DNA of 58,062 bases from Candidatus Poribacteria bacterium. GTDB lineage: Bacteria; Poribacteria; WGA-4E; WGA-3G. Below are positions 16,545 through 24,791 of this stretch, piece after piece. Below the pieces are notes generated by a model. It was given only the letters and a program-made list of their open reading frames with translations. It searched no databases and was not told where the DNA came from. Each line of letters opens with the position of its first letter. Positions within the stretch are counted from its first letter, which is position 1. A program made the translations under genes and the position numbers. The stretch covers positions 1 to 58,062 of the forward strand of contig JAJDXV010000097.1 in assembly GCA_022823085.1 (NCBI GenBank), in the 5' to 3' direction.

Positions 16545-16572
16545 GGATTTAGTCTATCCGTAGACTAAATCC
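16545..16572. repeat. Perfect 12-bp hairpin with TCCG tetraloop
   Basis: GGATTTAGTCTA and TAGACTAAATCC form a perfect 12-pair stem closed by TCCG. It lies between the SBP56 gene and the membrane protein gene. No T-run follows, so it is more likely a REP-like element or an mRNA end stabiliser than a classical terminator. Confidence 0.65.
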
Positions 16573-16624
16573 GCCACCGCCTACAGAAAAAAAATAATGG
16601 TTCTATATCCAGAAAGGCGTTTTT

Positions 16625-17266
16625 ATGGATACTGGCTCATGGTTAAGCTATACGCTCATGGGCGTATATCACGGCATTAATCCAGGGATGGGTTGGCTTT
16701 TTGCAGTCGCTTTAGGCATGCAGGAAAAACGGAGAAGTGCGGTTATCGGTGCACTCTTCCCGATGGCACTTGGACACGCGATTTCCATTGCTGTTGTTGT
16801 GTTCGTCATCGCCTTGGCACAAAGGCAACTGCCGGAGGGCGTGCTGCGAATCGCTTGTGCGACTGTCCTGTTCGGGTTTGGCGTATATAAGTTTTTCAGC
16901 GCGCGACACCCGAAGTGGGTCGGGATGCGTGTTAACTTCAAAGACTTAACGATCTGGTCCTTCTTGATGGCATCGGCGCACGGTGCAGGCTTGATGTTGG
17001 TGCCTTTTCTGTTGCGAATGCCGACTGCTGAGGCTTCCGCACATACACACCACGCAACCGCAGGCATGGCAGATAACGCTGTGATGTTACTGTCCGCTGT
17101 CGGCGTGCATACGCTCAGTTTTTTCGTTGTGACGGGGGTTGTGGCGGTTATCGTTTACGAGGTTGTCGGACTTGCACTGCTCCGCAAGGCGTGGTTTAAT
17201 ATGGACCTGTTGTGGTCTATCGCGCTGATGATTGCCGGTATTGTCACGCTTTTCTGGACGCATTAA
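16625..17266 (+). CDS. Multi-pass membrane protein of unknown function
   Basis: A 213-residue hydrophobic protein with about six predicted membrane segments. Histidine- and glycine-containing turns recall small metal-ion or solute exporters (YHGINPGMGW near residue 15, MALGHAIS near 47, ASAHGAGLMLVPF near 117), and a short His cluster (AHTHHA) lies near residue 139. A resemblance to NicO/RcnA-type exporters is possible but not established. AGAAAGG precedes the ATG. It ends eight bases before the convergent nucleotidyltransferase gene. Confidence 0.8.
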   Translation: MDTGSWLSYTLMGVYHGINPGMGWLFAVALGMQEKRRSAVIGALFPMALGHAISIAVVVFVIALAQRQLPEGVLRIACATVLFGFGVYKFFSARHPKWVGMRVNFKDLTIWSFLMASAHGAGLMLVPFLLRMPTAEASAHTHHATAGMADNAVMLLSAVGVHTLSFFVVTGVVAVIVYEVVGLALLRKAWFNMDLLWSIALMIAGIVTLFWTH

Positions 17267-17274
17267 AAAAAGGA

Positions 17275-17823
17275 TTATTCCTTAATCTGCGTAGGCAGCA
17301 ACTTAACGCCGTATCTTTTTTGCAATGCGCGTAAGTCAGCGAAGTCTGTATCTTGCAATGTATATCCAGAATGCGAGCGCACCTGATAATCCACCGACAG
17401 ACACCGGACTTCCCGCCCTCCGATATGACCTACAGCGTTCAACTCCGATTCAGTAATAACCCAATCGATCTCGCCGGGGCCATAGATCGCGCCCCCATCT
17501 TCGGTCCGTTCGATGACATGAAAGTCAATTTTTCCATGAGATTGATGTCCCATCACGAAGTTTCGATCTTTACGGTCATCGGTGGGGATGTCCACAAAGC
17601 CACGTGCGAAGAGTGCTTTCGTTAGGACTGCGGAATCTTCCCATGAGATAATAATATCCAAGTCTTGATGTTGCCGAGTGCATTCACTTAACAGCGCATC
17701 GACACCCCATCCACCATCAATCCAAACTGTAATGCCCAGTTCATCAAAGAGATCGAGAAACCAGTGAACTTTGTCAATAGTCATGCAACTTACATAAAAC
17801 GGAAGTTGTGTTAAGTTTTGCAT
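17275..17823 (-). CDS. Nucleotidyltransferase of the aminoglycoside/lincosamide adenylyltransferase type
   Basis: A 182-residue protein with the signature WIDGGWGVDALLSECTRQHQ (residues about 32-51) followed by DLDIIIS. This is the nucleotidyltransferase catalytic block of LinA-like and AadA-like domains: Gly-Gly-Trp plus Asp-x-Asp. Family members transfer AMP to small molecules such as antibiotics, but environmental homologs often have unknown targets. Its ATG lies inside the last codons of the small ORF upstream (13-base overlap), so the two are translationally coupled, downstream of a toxin-antitoxin pair on the same strand. Confidence 0.82.
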   Translation of the reverse strand: MQNLTQLPFYVSCMTIDKVHWFLDLFDELGITVWIDGGWGVDALLSECTRQHQDLDIIISWEDSAVLTKALFARGFVDIPTDDRKDRNFVMGHQSHGKIDFHVIERTEDGGAIYGPGEIDWVITESELNAVGHIGGREVRCLSVDYQVRSHSGYTLQDTDFADLRALQKRYGVKLLPTQIKE

Positions 17824-17996
17824 AGTTTAAATCTTAATCCCATATCTTCGGTGTCACCGTGAAAATGAAAGAATTCTGCCAATAGTGCCTCTTGATAACT
17901 ATTTCGCGCCAACAATACCGCAAGTCGTTCTCGCGATTTGAAGAGTTCTTCGTTGACAAGGGTCTGTAGCAACTCGCGGAATTCAGCCGGGTTCAT
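17811..17996 (-). CDS. Small protein of unknown function between antitoxin and nucleotidyltransferase
   Basis: A 61-residue frame from ATG at 17996, MNPAEFRELLQTLVNEELFK, probably mostly alpha-helical with a leucine-rich pattern. The ribosome binding site is poor (CGGAG sits directly against the start). A six-codon ORF (MKKLRR) that overlaps the antitoxin stop by ATGA ends at this start, so ribosomes could be passed along. It overlaps the next gene by 13 bases. It could be a real small coupling protein or the shortened rest of a larger one. Confidence 0.5.
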   Translation of the reverse strand: MNPAEFRELLQTLVNEELFKSRERLAVLLARNSYQEALLAEFFHFHGDTEDMGLRFKLCKT

Positions 17997-18009
17997 CTCC
18001 GTAGTTTTT

Positions 18010-18291
18010 TCATGATGCCTCCTTTTCGATTCCTTGGAGGTGTTCAGCCAACCACAAATTGACTAAGGTTTCGGGTAGGACTCCCTGCTCTCGTGCTACC
18101 TTTTCAATCTTTTCATAGATATCTGATGTAAGTGTTACACGACATTTCTGCTGCATCCGTACTTCAAAATCAACCTCATGCGTTTCATCCCAATAGTCAG
18201 CCAAGCTATGCGTATCCCAGAAATCAGCTATCTCTTCTAAAGTTTTCGCTTTAGATATACTGGTAACTTGTTCATCTTTATTTTTTTTCAT
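18010..18291 (-). CDS. CopG/BrnA-like antitoxin
   Basis: About 93 residues from ATG at 18291 with AAGGAGAG upstream. The N-terminal half carries the LEEIADFWDTHSLADYWDET pattern of the CopG-antitoxin (PF12441-type) family, and the C-terminal half is a ribbon-helix-helix: CRVTLTSDIYEKIEKVAREQ, then GVLPETLVNLWLAEHL. It should bind operator DNA and neutralise the toxin encoded immediately upstream, whose 3' end overlaps this gene by 14 bases. The toxin-first order and the overlap are typical of BrnT/BrnA modules. Confidence 0.85.
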   Translation of the reverse strand: MKKNKDEQVTSISKAKTLEEIADFWDTHSLADYWDETHEVDFEVRMQQKCRVTLTSDIYEKIEKVAREQGVLPETLVNLWLAEHLQGIEKEAS

Positions 18292-18562
18292 ATCTTCTTC
18301 TCTCCTTTTCATCCATGTCGCGCGCACTCAAAATGAGTGCAAGATTGTTGGGTTTCTGAATGAAGAATACAATCAAATAGCGTCCAGCATCCGTCTGTCC
18401 AGTGGCAGAATACACATCTTCCCCCTTTCTGTAGCCTGATTCAACAAAACGGTATTTTGGACGGTTGAAAAATATTTCTTCAACCTCATTTTGTGTAACA
18501 TGGTGTTTGACGAAAAGTTTGACTAAAATGTCAGGCAGCCAGATGCAATCCTCAATATACAT
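18278..18562 (-). CDS. BrnT-like ribonuclease toxin
   Basis: About 94 residues from ATG at 18562 (MYIEDCIWLPDILVKLFVKH). The C-terminal RYLIVFFIQK and then ALILSARDMDEKERRRYEKK fits the BrnT toxin family, where an SARDM..KERR.YE tail is typical. BrnT proteins are RelE-fold RNases that inhibit translation. The frame continues upstream to a TTG at 18607, but MYIED matches family starts better. The cognate CopG-type antitoxin follows with an overlap. Functional toxicity is inferred. Confidence 0.78.
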   Translation of the reverse strand: MYIEDCIWLPDILVKLFVKHHVTQNEVEEIFFNRPKYRFVESGYRKGEDVYSATGQTDAGRYLIVFFIQKPNNLALILSARDMDEKERRRYEKK

Positions 18563-18731
18563 AACTGGTTTAGACACATCCTTCCAGACCTTCAAGTGTA
18601 CAAACAAGTAAGTAATTCATGAAAATTCACTATCGAACCATCCACATCTCAATACTGAAGTCAATATCCGACGTGAAAGTGTTTAGTATAATTAAGGATA
18701 CCATAAAGCCAAAACACAAGTAAATGAAAAT

Positions 18732-18760
18732 TTGCTTTTTTTAAGGCACTATGTTATAAT
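18732..18760 (+). promoter_or_regulatory. Promoter for the DUF4432 gene
   Basis: TTGCTT and TATAAT are separated by 17 bases, 93 bases before the TTG start at 18853. The perfect -10 hexamer and the spacing support a housekeeping promoter. Confidence 0.6.
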
Positions 18761-18852
18761 TTGTTTTCAGTATCAAGAATTTTGTAAATGGACTCGAAAA
18801 CAAGGATTTTTAAATTAAACGATCAAGCGGCACCTAAAAGGAGAACCTTGAA

Positions 18853-19941
18853 TTGATAAACCTATATGGAGCAACGTATGACAGAACCCAGCTGCTTCGC
18901 CACGTCGGGGATATATCCCAAATTGCGCATGCCAAGATGTATCAACTGACAGATGGCAATGAAAAAGGCGTTGACGCAATTGACTTCCGAACCGGTAGCG
19001 GCTTAAATTTCACTGTGCTACCAAGCCGCGGGTTAGATATCTCTTATGCAGAGTATCAGGGAATCCCGCTCTGCTGGCGTTCGAGCACAGGCGATGTGAG
19101 CCCTGTGCATTATGAACCTGAAGGAACCGGCTGGCTCCGCAGTTTCTACGGCGGCCTATTGACAACCTGCGGTATGCGGCAAGTCGGTGTACCTAACGAA
19201 GATGATGGCGAAGCATTAGGCTTACACGGTAGGGTCTCACACATCCCGGCAAAAAACATTTGGGTCGATAGTCGGTGGGAAGGACACCGTTATATGTTAT
19301 GGGCACAAGGGAAAGTTAAAGAGACCGCCGCTTTAGGCGAAAACCTTTTGCGTACCCGTAAAATCTGGACAGAACTCGGTTCGCGTACGTTGCATATTGA
19401 GGATATTGTCGAAAATTTGGGATACCAAGATTCACCGCACATGTACCTCTTCCATATTAATGTCGGGTTCCCGATCCTCAGCCAAGATAGCGAGCTGCTT
19501 GTACCCTCCTCGCAAGTAACCCCGCGCGATGACATCGCCGCTGCAAACCTCAACAATTATAACCTTTGTGAACCACCAACCGTTGATTTTCAAGAACAGG
19601 CTTTCTACCACGAGATGGAACCGGACGTTGATAATCATATCCGTGTCGCCCTCGTAAACCGTAATTTTAATGACGGACAAGGGATCGGTGTATCCGTCCG
19701 TTACCACAAGACCCAGTTTCCAAACTTTGTCCAATGGAAGATGTGCGGTGAAGGCAATTATGTTTTCGGGTTAGAACCCTCAAATTGCGGCGTAGAAGGT
19801 CGCGCAAAAGAACGTGAACGCGGTTCTATAAGGTATATTGAACCCGGTGGACGTAGACACTACGAGGTCGAAATCGGCGTGTTAACTTCCAACGAAGAAA
19901 TCGACGAACTGCAAGAGAAAATCGCAAAAACCCAAAATTAA
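18853..19941 (+). CDS. DUF4432 (aldose 1-epimerase-like fold) protein
   Basis: A 362-residue protein starting at TTG with AAAAGGAGAACC upstream. It fits the DUF4432 family of galactose-mutarotase-like beta-sandwich proteins: VLPSRGLDISYAEYQGIPLCW near residue 56, FYGGLLTTCGMRQVG near 100, LGLHGRVSH near 120 and the C-terminal NCGVEGRAKERERG near 315. The conserved His and Glu residues suggest sugar binding or mutarotation; the substrate is unknown. No signal peptide is seen, so it is probably cytoplasmic and linked to carbohydrate catabolism. The next gene starts 40 bases later. Confidence 0.88.
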   Translation: MINLYGATYDRTQLLRHVGDISQIAHAKMYQLTDGNEKGVDAIDFRTGSGLNFTVLPSRGLDISYAEYQGIPLCWRSSTGDVSPVHYEPEGTGWLRSFYGGLLTTCGMRQVGVPNEDDGEALGLHGRVSHIPAKNIWVDSRWEGHRYMLWAQGKVKETAALGENLLRTRKIWTELGSRTLHIEDIVENLGYQDSPHMYLFHINVGFPILSQDSELLVPSSQVTPRDDIAAANLNNYNLCEPPTVDFQEQAFYHEMEPDVDNHIRVALVNRNFNDGQGIGVSVRYHKTQFPNFVQWKMCGEGNYVFGLEPSNCGVEGRAKERERGSIRYIEPGGRRHYEVEIGVLTSNEEIDELQEKIAKTQN

Positions 19942-19980
19942 CGTTGTTAATTTTAATAAAAACTGTTAAGGAGAAAAAGA

Positions 19981-22080
19981 ATGAAAAAATATTTGGCTTT
20001 ACCGCTTATTGCCCTCTTATTACTGACAACATCCATGTTCATCAGTTGTAGCGCGAAAGAGCAAACACCAACGCCAGCAATAGCGGAAACGTCTTCCGCA
20101 CCAGATCAAGAAAAGGCAGACGGTTCAGAGGCGCCTGAAGCAGAACTGGCGGAGAAACCACACGCACCCGAAGCAGAACTGGCGGAGAAACCACACGCAC
20201 CCGAAGCAGAACTGAAGGACCGAGAGCACTCCCCTGAAGCAGAACTGGCGGAGAAACCACACTCGCCTGAAGCGGAACTAAAAGAGAAACCGAACGCACC
20301 TGAAGCGGAAACACACCACGAAACGAAATCTGAAGAGACCGTTGCAACGCCTGAGATTCCAGAAGGGAGTGTGCTACATCTGATTCCAGAGCAAACGATC
20401 GGACTCGTCTATTGTCCGAGTCTGCTCGAATTGGATTATCGGATCAATACATTGGTGACGGATTTAGTGCCAATGGACACAGACCCAGAGATCCTCGCCG
20501 AAATCTTAGCAGATACCTTCGGTGCTGGGTTTGAAAGCCTCGCTGAATTAGAAGAAATCGGACTGGATTTGGACCAAGATTTCGCAATCTTCATGACCAC
20601 TGTAGGGCCACCCGATATCTCCGCAGTCGTACATCTAACGGACCCTGAAGCCATGAAACAGGTGATTGACGCTGAAAGCGAAGGGAGTGCGCCGACCGAA
20701 TATAACGGCGTAACCTATTGGAGTGCGACCGGCGGCGATGGTCATTTCGCGATTTTAGAGAATATGCTCGTTTTCTCACAGTCTGCGAAGGTGTGCGAAA
20801 GTGCTATTGATGCCTATAAAGGGACGAAGAAGTCTGTTGTAACCAATCCGGTCTATAGCGAATTCCTCACAGATATTGTGGAGGGAGATGCGCAAGTCGC
20901 ACTCCACTTTAATCTCGAATCAGTCGTACCCCTCATGACGGTTTCGCTTGAGAGGGAATCGGAATCTATGAGAGACAGCATAGAGAGCGATCCAGCCGCC
21001 ATGGCAGTGGCTCCATTTATTGTCAGTATGTTCGACACAGCCATAGACACCCTTAAACAATCAGAGTCGCTGAGTGCCACGCTGGAGGTGAAGGGAACCG
21101 ATGTTCAACTAACACCGTCCTTAAGGTTTAAGAACGGTAGTAAAATCCAGCAGTATCTGAAAAAGATGATACCTGATGAATTGGCAATCCTCGGTGACCT
21201 TCCAAATCTCGCTGTTGTGAATGGTGCCTATCAGATGGATGCAAAGTTCCTTGTCGATATGAATATGATATGGCTGAAAATGTTTTCAACAGGAATACCG
21301 GAACACCAAGAGAAAATTGATGCCCTGACGCAGCAGATGAAAACGTTTTATGAATCTGTTTCGGATGAACTCGGTTTCTCTGTCAGTCTTAGCGATAGCA
21401 TTATCCCTGACTATTTAGTCGTTTATGGTGTCAAGGATAAACAGCAGGCGCAGTCATATATGGAAAACACGTTCCTTGAGCAATTCGACATCACTATGCG
21501 GATCATGCGTGAAGTCATGGGGAACTCGCCAGGATTGAACATATACGATGGAGCGCATACTGGTGAACCCTTGATGCACAACGACGTTGAGATTAAAAGT
21601 TACGTCTTCCCAAATTTCGGTTCCGCTTTTGAACAGGTACCGCCTGAAATTATTGGGATATTTCCCACGGAATGGCAATGGTACTACGCCTTTCACGAAG
21701 ACCAACTCTTTTTTGCTATGGGCAGTGCCGAACTGATTAAAGCGGCGTTGGACAGAAAACCTGGAATGGGGGAGAGTCTCTCTGAAAACCTGAGTTATCA
21801 GAAACTTATTGAATCTTTGGGAACCGACAATAATGTCCTTTTTGCCCTTTCACCGATAACCTTGGCGAAAAGCCTCATACCTATTGTGTCAAAAGCGGAT
21901 CCAAACGCTGCTGCAGCGATGCAAATGTTCGCTGGTATGATTATGAATATGCCGGAAAATTACAGCATCGGTTTTTCTGCGAAGGCAAAAAAGAACAGTA
22001 TTGGTCTGAACCTGCTTCTTACGCTCGGCGACTTCAAGCAGGTCATCCAAATGATGATGATGATGCAGGGGATGGGATAA
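19981..22080 (+). CDS. Large lipoprotein with 11-residue tandem repeat
   Basis: A 699-residue lipoprotein: signal peptide with lipobox ISC at about residue 23, then a Glu/Pro/Ala-rich linker (residues 25-115) containing five full and one partial copies of an 11-residue unit (APEAELAEKPH). The remaining 580 residues resemble the DUF3352-type extracytoplasmic folds (substrate-like repeats such as IGLVYCPSLLELD). There is a methionine-rich C-terminus (QMMMMMQGMG). The linker probably lifts the domain away from the membrane. Function is unknown. AAGGAGAAAAAG precedes the ATG. Confidence 0.85.
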   Translation: MKKYLALPLIALLLLTTSMFISCSAKEQTPTPAIAETSSAPDQEKADGSEAPEAELAEKPHAPEAELAEKPHAPEAELKDREHSPEAELAEKPHSPEAELKEKPNAPEAETHHETKSEETVATPEIPEGSVLHLIPEQTIGLVYCPSLLELDYRINTLVTDLVPMDTDPEILAEILADTFGAGFESLAELEEIGLDLDQDFAIFMTTVGPPDISAVVHLTDPEAMKQVIDAESEGSAPTEYNGVTYWSATGGDGHFAILENMLVFSQSAKVCESAIDAYKGTKKSVVTNPVYSEFLTDIVEGDAQVALHFNLESVVPLMTVSLERESESMRDSIESDPAAMAVAPFIVSMFDTAIDTLKQSESLSATLEVKGTDVQLTPSLRFKNGSKIQQYLKKMIPDELAILGDLPNLAVVNGAYQMDAKFLVDMNMIWLKMFSTGIPEHQEKIDALTQQMKTFYESVSDELGFSVSLSDSIIPDYLVVYGVKDKQQAQSYMENTFLEQFDITMRIMREVMGNSPGLNIYDGAHTGEPLMHNDVEIKSYVFPNFGSAFEQVPPEIIGIFPTEWQWYYAFHEDQLFFAMGSAELIKAALDRKPGMGESLSENLSYQKLIESLGTDNNVLFALSPITLAKSLIPIVSKADPNAAAAMQMFAGMIMNMPENYSIGFSAKAKKNSIGLNLLLTLGDFKQVIQMMMMMQGMG
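20131..20310 (+). repeat. 33-bp in-frame tandem repeat
   Basis: Five complete 33-bp units plus 15 bases inside the lipoprotein gene, encoding APEAELAEKPH and variants (SPEAELKEKPN, APEAELKDREH). The first two units are nearly identical, which suggests recent duplication and probable length variation between strains. Confidence 0.9.
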
Positions 22081-22082
22081 AT

Positions 22083-22302
22083 GTAATCATTCGCTTTTTT
22101 CCTTGAAGGTATCCTCTAATTAATAGTATTCTTTGGAAGGCAACCCGCGTCTTTGTCAAAACGCGAAAGTATCAGACTGTAAAGTGCTAAGCCGTCTTAA
22201 CTTCAACTATAGGCACGGGCATTCCTCCCAACGCTAAAGCATTAGGTCTCCTGCCCGAAGATTAGATGATTGCTGGCAGCGATTAAAAAAGGAGAATTTT
22301 GA
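22083..22302. other. Intergenic stretch without recognised genes
   Basis: These 220 bases between the lipoprotein and the BCCT remnant hold no convincing ORF, RNA gene or repeat that I recognise. An AAAGGAG followed by ATG (22304) opens only a ten-codon frame. Confidence 0.5.
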
Positions 22303-22482
22303 AATGCGCGAAGAAGGAAAACAACAGAAGGTTTAGTCGCTATTGCACTCTTACTTGGCGGCGGATTGAAATCTTTACAAGCCGCTTCTCTCGCGACCGG
22401 TTTCCCGTTCGCAATCGTGCTATTAGGCATGGGAGTCTGTGTCTGGATTGGGCTGAGTCGTGAAGCCCGTGAATCTCAATAG
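22303..22482 (+). pseudogene. C-terminal remnant of a BCCT-family transporter
   Basis: This frame is open from 22303 to the TAG at 22480 and encodes RRKTTEGLVAIALLLGGGLK, then SLQAASLATGFPFAIVLLGM and a short tail. This matches the last transmembrane segments of betaine/carnitine/choline (BCCT) transporters, where a GGL.ALQ..s...glPFa motif ends the protein. There is no start codon, and more than 400 upstream residues are missing. It is a leftover of a compatible-solute importer deleted before accA. Confidence 0.65.
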
Positions 22483-22497
22483 AAATGGAACGAAAAT

Positions 22498-23469
22498 ATG
22501 AACGCAACAGAACTTGAATTTGAAAAACCGCTCATTGAATTGGAACGTCACCTTACAGAGTTAGAGGCGTTTGCACAAGCACACCCCGAATTAGACCTCA
22601 CAGCGGGGATTGATGCGCTCAAACAGAACGCGGGGACGCTTACAAAACAGACGTTCCAAAAAATAAGTCGTTGGGATAAAGTGCGGTTGGCGCGTCATGC
22701 CCAACGGCCGCAAGCACCCTTCTATATCGAGACGCTCCTTGATGAACCGACTGAACTTCACAGCGATAAACTGTACGGGGACGACCGCGCACTGATCGGT
22801 GGTTTCGCATGGTTTGATGGACACCCCGTCGTCTATCTCGCACAGCAGAAAGGTACGAATCTCGAAGAACGGCAGGAGATGAATTTCGGCTACACGCACC
22901 CGGAAGGCTATCGCAAAGCGAGGCGGCTGATGCAGTTAGCGAATAAGTTCAACCGTCCTGTCATCTGTTTTGTTGACACCCCCGGTGCACACTTCGATCT
23001 CCGTTCCGAAGAATACGGACAAGCGATGGCGATCGCCGAAAATCTGGCAGAGATGATGATGCTACGTGTTCCGATTCTGGTCATCATTATCGGTGAAGGT
23101 GGCAGTGGCGGTGCCCTGGCGATCGCACTCGGAAACCGTGTGCTGATGCTGGAGTACGCTGTCTACTGTGTCGCACCGCCTGAAGCCTGTAGTGGGATCG
23201 TATGGAAGGACAAAGGCGAGCACGCACCGGAAGCGACCGAAGGCTATAAACCGACCGCACCGGATCTTCTGAAGCTCAGTATTATCGATCAGGTCGTCCG
23301 TGAACCGCTCGGCGGCGCGCATAGAAACCCTGAGGCAGCAGCACGCAGCATCAAACGCGCACTACGCAAGCATCTCTCCGAGTTGATGCAGATGACCCCG
23401 GAAGAACTCGTCCGACAGCGGCATGAGCGTTACCGGCACATCGGACTTTATGGCGAAGATGATACTTAG
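22498..23469 (+). CDS. accA: Acetyl-CoA carboxylase carboxyltransferase subunit alpha
   Basis: A 323-residue crotonase-fold carboxyltransferase subunit. The N-terminus has the AccA helix (LEFEKPLIELERHLTELEAF) and the core has VDTPGAHFDLRSEEYGQAMA, IIIGEGGSGGALAIALGNRV and REPLGGAHRNPEAAA, as in AccA. It transfers CO2 from biotin to acetyl-CoA, forming malonyl-CoA, together with AccD. Two regions differ from textbook AccA: the residues after DTPGA (HFDLR instead of YPG) and the PPEACSGIVWKD stretch. No accD is near. The ATG has only a weak ribosome binding site and comes 15 bases after the BCCT remnant. Confidence 0.9.
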   Translation: MNATELEFEKPLIELERHLTELEAFAQAHPELDLTAGIDALKQNAGTLTKQTFQKISRWDKVRLARHAQRPQAPFYIETLLDEPTELHSDKLYGDDRALIGGFAWFDGHPVVYLAQQKGTNLEERQEMNFGYTHPEGYRKARRLMQLANKFNRPVICFVDTPGAHFDLRSEEYGQAMAIAENLAEMMMLRVPILVIIIGEGGSGGALAIALGNRVLMLEYAVYCVAPPEACSGIVWKDKGEHAPEATEGYKPTAPDLLKLSIIDQVVREPLGGAHRNPEAAARSIKRALRKHLSELMQMTPEELVRQRHERYRHIGLYGEDDT

Positions 23470-23484
23470 GCAGAGGCACGCGAC

Positions 23485-24615
23485 ATGAAGATCCGAACGA
23501 TTACGACAGGTATCCCGCTCCCGTTCGCGCCCTATCAACTTCAACGTGCTGCGAAGTTTAACGCCGCCTGTCAAGCCTCTTTTGAAGCGAGCGGTTACGA
23601 GGTACAAACGACGCGTGTGAGTTCCGAAATCTGGGATGAGGTACGAGATGTGGAGACCCTCCTTGCGTTGGCGTCCGAAGCGCGGGCACTCGGTATCGAG
23701 TTCCTGAGTTTGGGAACGATCCTACCGGAGAAACGACACACAGAAACGCATCTATCTTCTGTCGCCGATGTGATTGTCCAAAGCGAAACACTTTTCGCTA
23801 CGGTTACGCTTACGACACCCTCTGGAGACGTCGCCTCAGATATTGCTGAAAACGCAGCGACCATTATCCAACAGATCGCACACCGCACCGATGCCGGCTA
23901 TGGCAACCTCCGATTCGCAGTCCTGATGAACTGCCCACCGAATACACCCTTCTTTCCGGCGGCATTCTGGCACGACACACGAACGAACTTCGGCATCGGA
24001 TGGCAGGCAGCAGACCTCGTACAACACGCTTTCACAGATGCACCGAATTTGGAAACCGCTCTGCAGACCCTAAAAACCGTCATGGAAGTAGAAGGGCAAA
24101 AAATTGTCGCGCTTGCAGAAACATTGGCACAGGAGTGGGGCATTAAGTTCGTCGGTATAGATGTTTCTCCGGCACCGATGGGGGACGAGAGCATCGCTTA
24201 TGCGATGGAGGCGCAACTACCCGGTTACTTCGGTGAACGTGGCACGCTAACGGTCGCTGCAGGATTGACAGAGACGCTCAAATCACTTGACCTACCGCTC
24301 TGTGGATATTCAGGACTCATGCTCCCTGTACTCGAAGATGTCGGACTCGGGACACGAAGTGAAGCAGGCTATTTTAATCTCGACAGTCTGCTCCTCTATT
24401 CAACCGTCTGTGGGACCGGGTTGGACACAATCCCTATTCCCGGCAATGCTTCAATATCTCAAATCGCCTCTATTCTAACGGATGTTGCTACGCTCTCTAT
24501 TCGGTTGCGCAAACCGTTGTCGGTACGCCTGTTTCCGGTTCCGGGATGCGACGCAGACTGCCTGACAGAGTTTGATTCCCCGTATTTAACAAACACCACA
24601 GTCATGAAAATATAG
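23485..24615 (+). CDS. DUF711 family protein
   Basis: A 376-residue DUF711 (UPF0210) protein. The family shows the N-terminal KIRTITTGIPL, a central AVLMNCPPNTPFFPAAFW, KFVGIDVSPAP and the C-terminal GYSGLMLPVLEDVGLG and TVCGTGLDTIPIPG, all present here. Structures of relatives resemble glycyl-radical-like barrels, but function is unsettled. The ATG follows AGAGGCACG 15 bases after accA, so they are probably co-transcribed. Confidence 0.88.
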   Translation: MKIRTITTGIPLPFAPYQLQRAAKFNAACQASFEASGYEVQTTRVSSEIWDEVRDVETLLALASEARALGIEFLSLGTILPEKRHTETHLSSVADVIVQSETLFATVTLTTPSGDVASDIAENAATIIQQIAHRTDAGYGNLRFAVLMNCPPNTPFFPAAFWHDTRTNFGIGWQAADLVQHAFTDAPNLETALQTLKTVMEVEGQKIVALAETLAQEWGIKFVGIDVSPAPMGDESIAYAMEAQLPGYFGERGTLTVAAGLTETLKSLDLPLCGYSGLMLPVLEDVGLGTRSEAGYFNLDSLLLYSTVCGTGLDTIPIPGNASISQIASILTDVATLSIRLRKPLSVRLFPVPGCDADCLTEFDSPYLTNTTVMKI

Positions 24616-24648
24616 TCGGTAATCTGCATTATAAACAAGGGCACCTTG

Positions 24649-24672
24649 TCGCGCGCACAGCTCGCTCCTACC
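24649..24672 (-). repeat. Copy of the GGTAGGAGCGAGCTGTGC repeat (reverse orientation)
   Basis: On the minus strand this reads GGTAGGAGCGAGCTGTGC and then GCGCGA, one base different from the core of the element at 42002-42025 on the plus strand. It lies between the DUF711 and sulfatase genes. It is a dispersed short repeat. Confidence 0.65.
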
Positions 24673-24706
24673 CTAAGCGGCTGCCAATCGCTACAAAACT
24701 TTTCAC

Positions 24707-24735
24707 TTGCCAATTGTCACAACTTTTGATAAGAT
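24707..24735 (+). promoter_or_regulatory. Promoter for the sulfatase gene
   Basis: TTGCCA and TAAGAT are separated by 17 bases, ending 56 bases before the ATG at 24792. It matches the consensus at both hexamers moderately well. Confidence 0.5.
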
Positions 24736-24791
24736 GACGCGAACGGCGTTTGACGCAAATTGTGCAATTACCAACACACAAAGGAACCACT

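Noticed and set aside
20131..20310. CRISPR-like array
   Set aside because: The repeat is in frame, has no spacers and encodes a protein linker.
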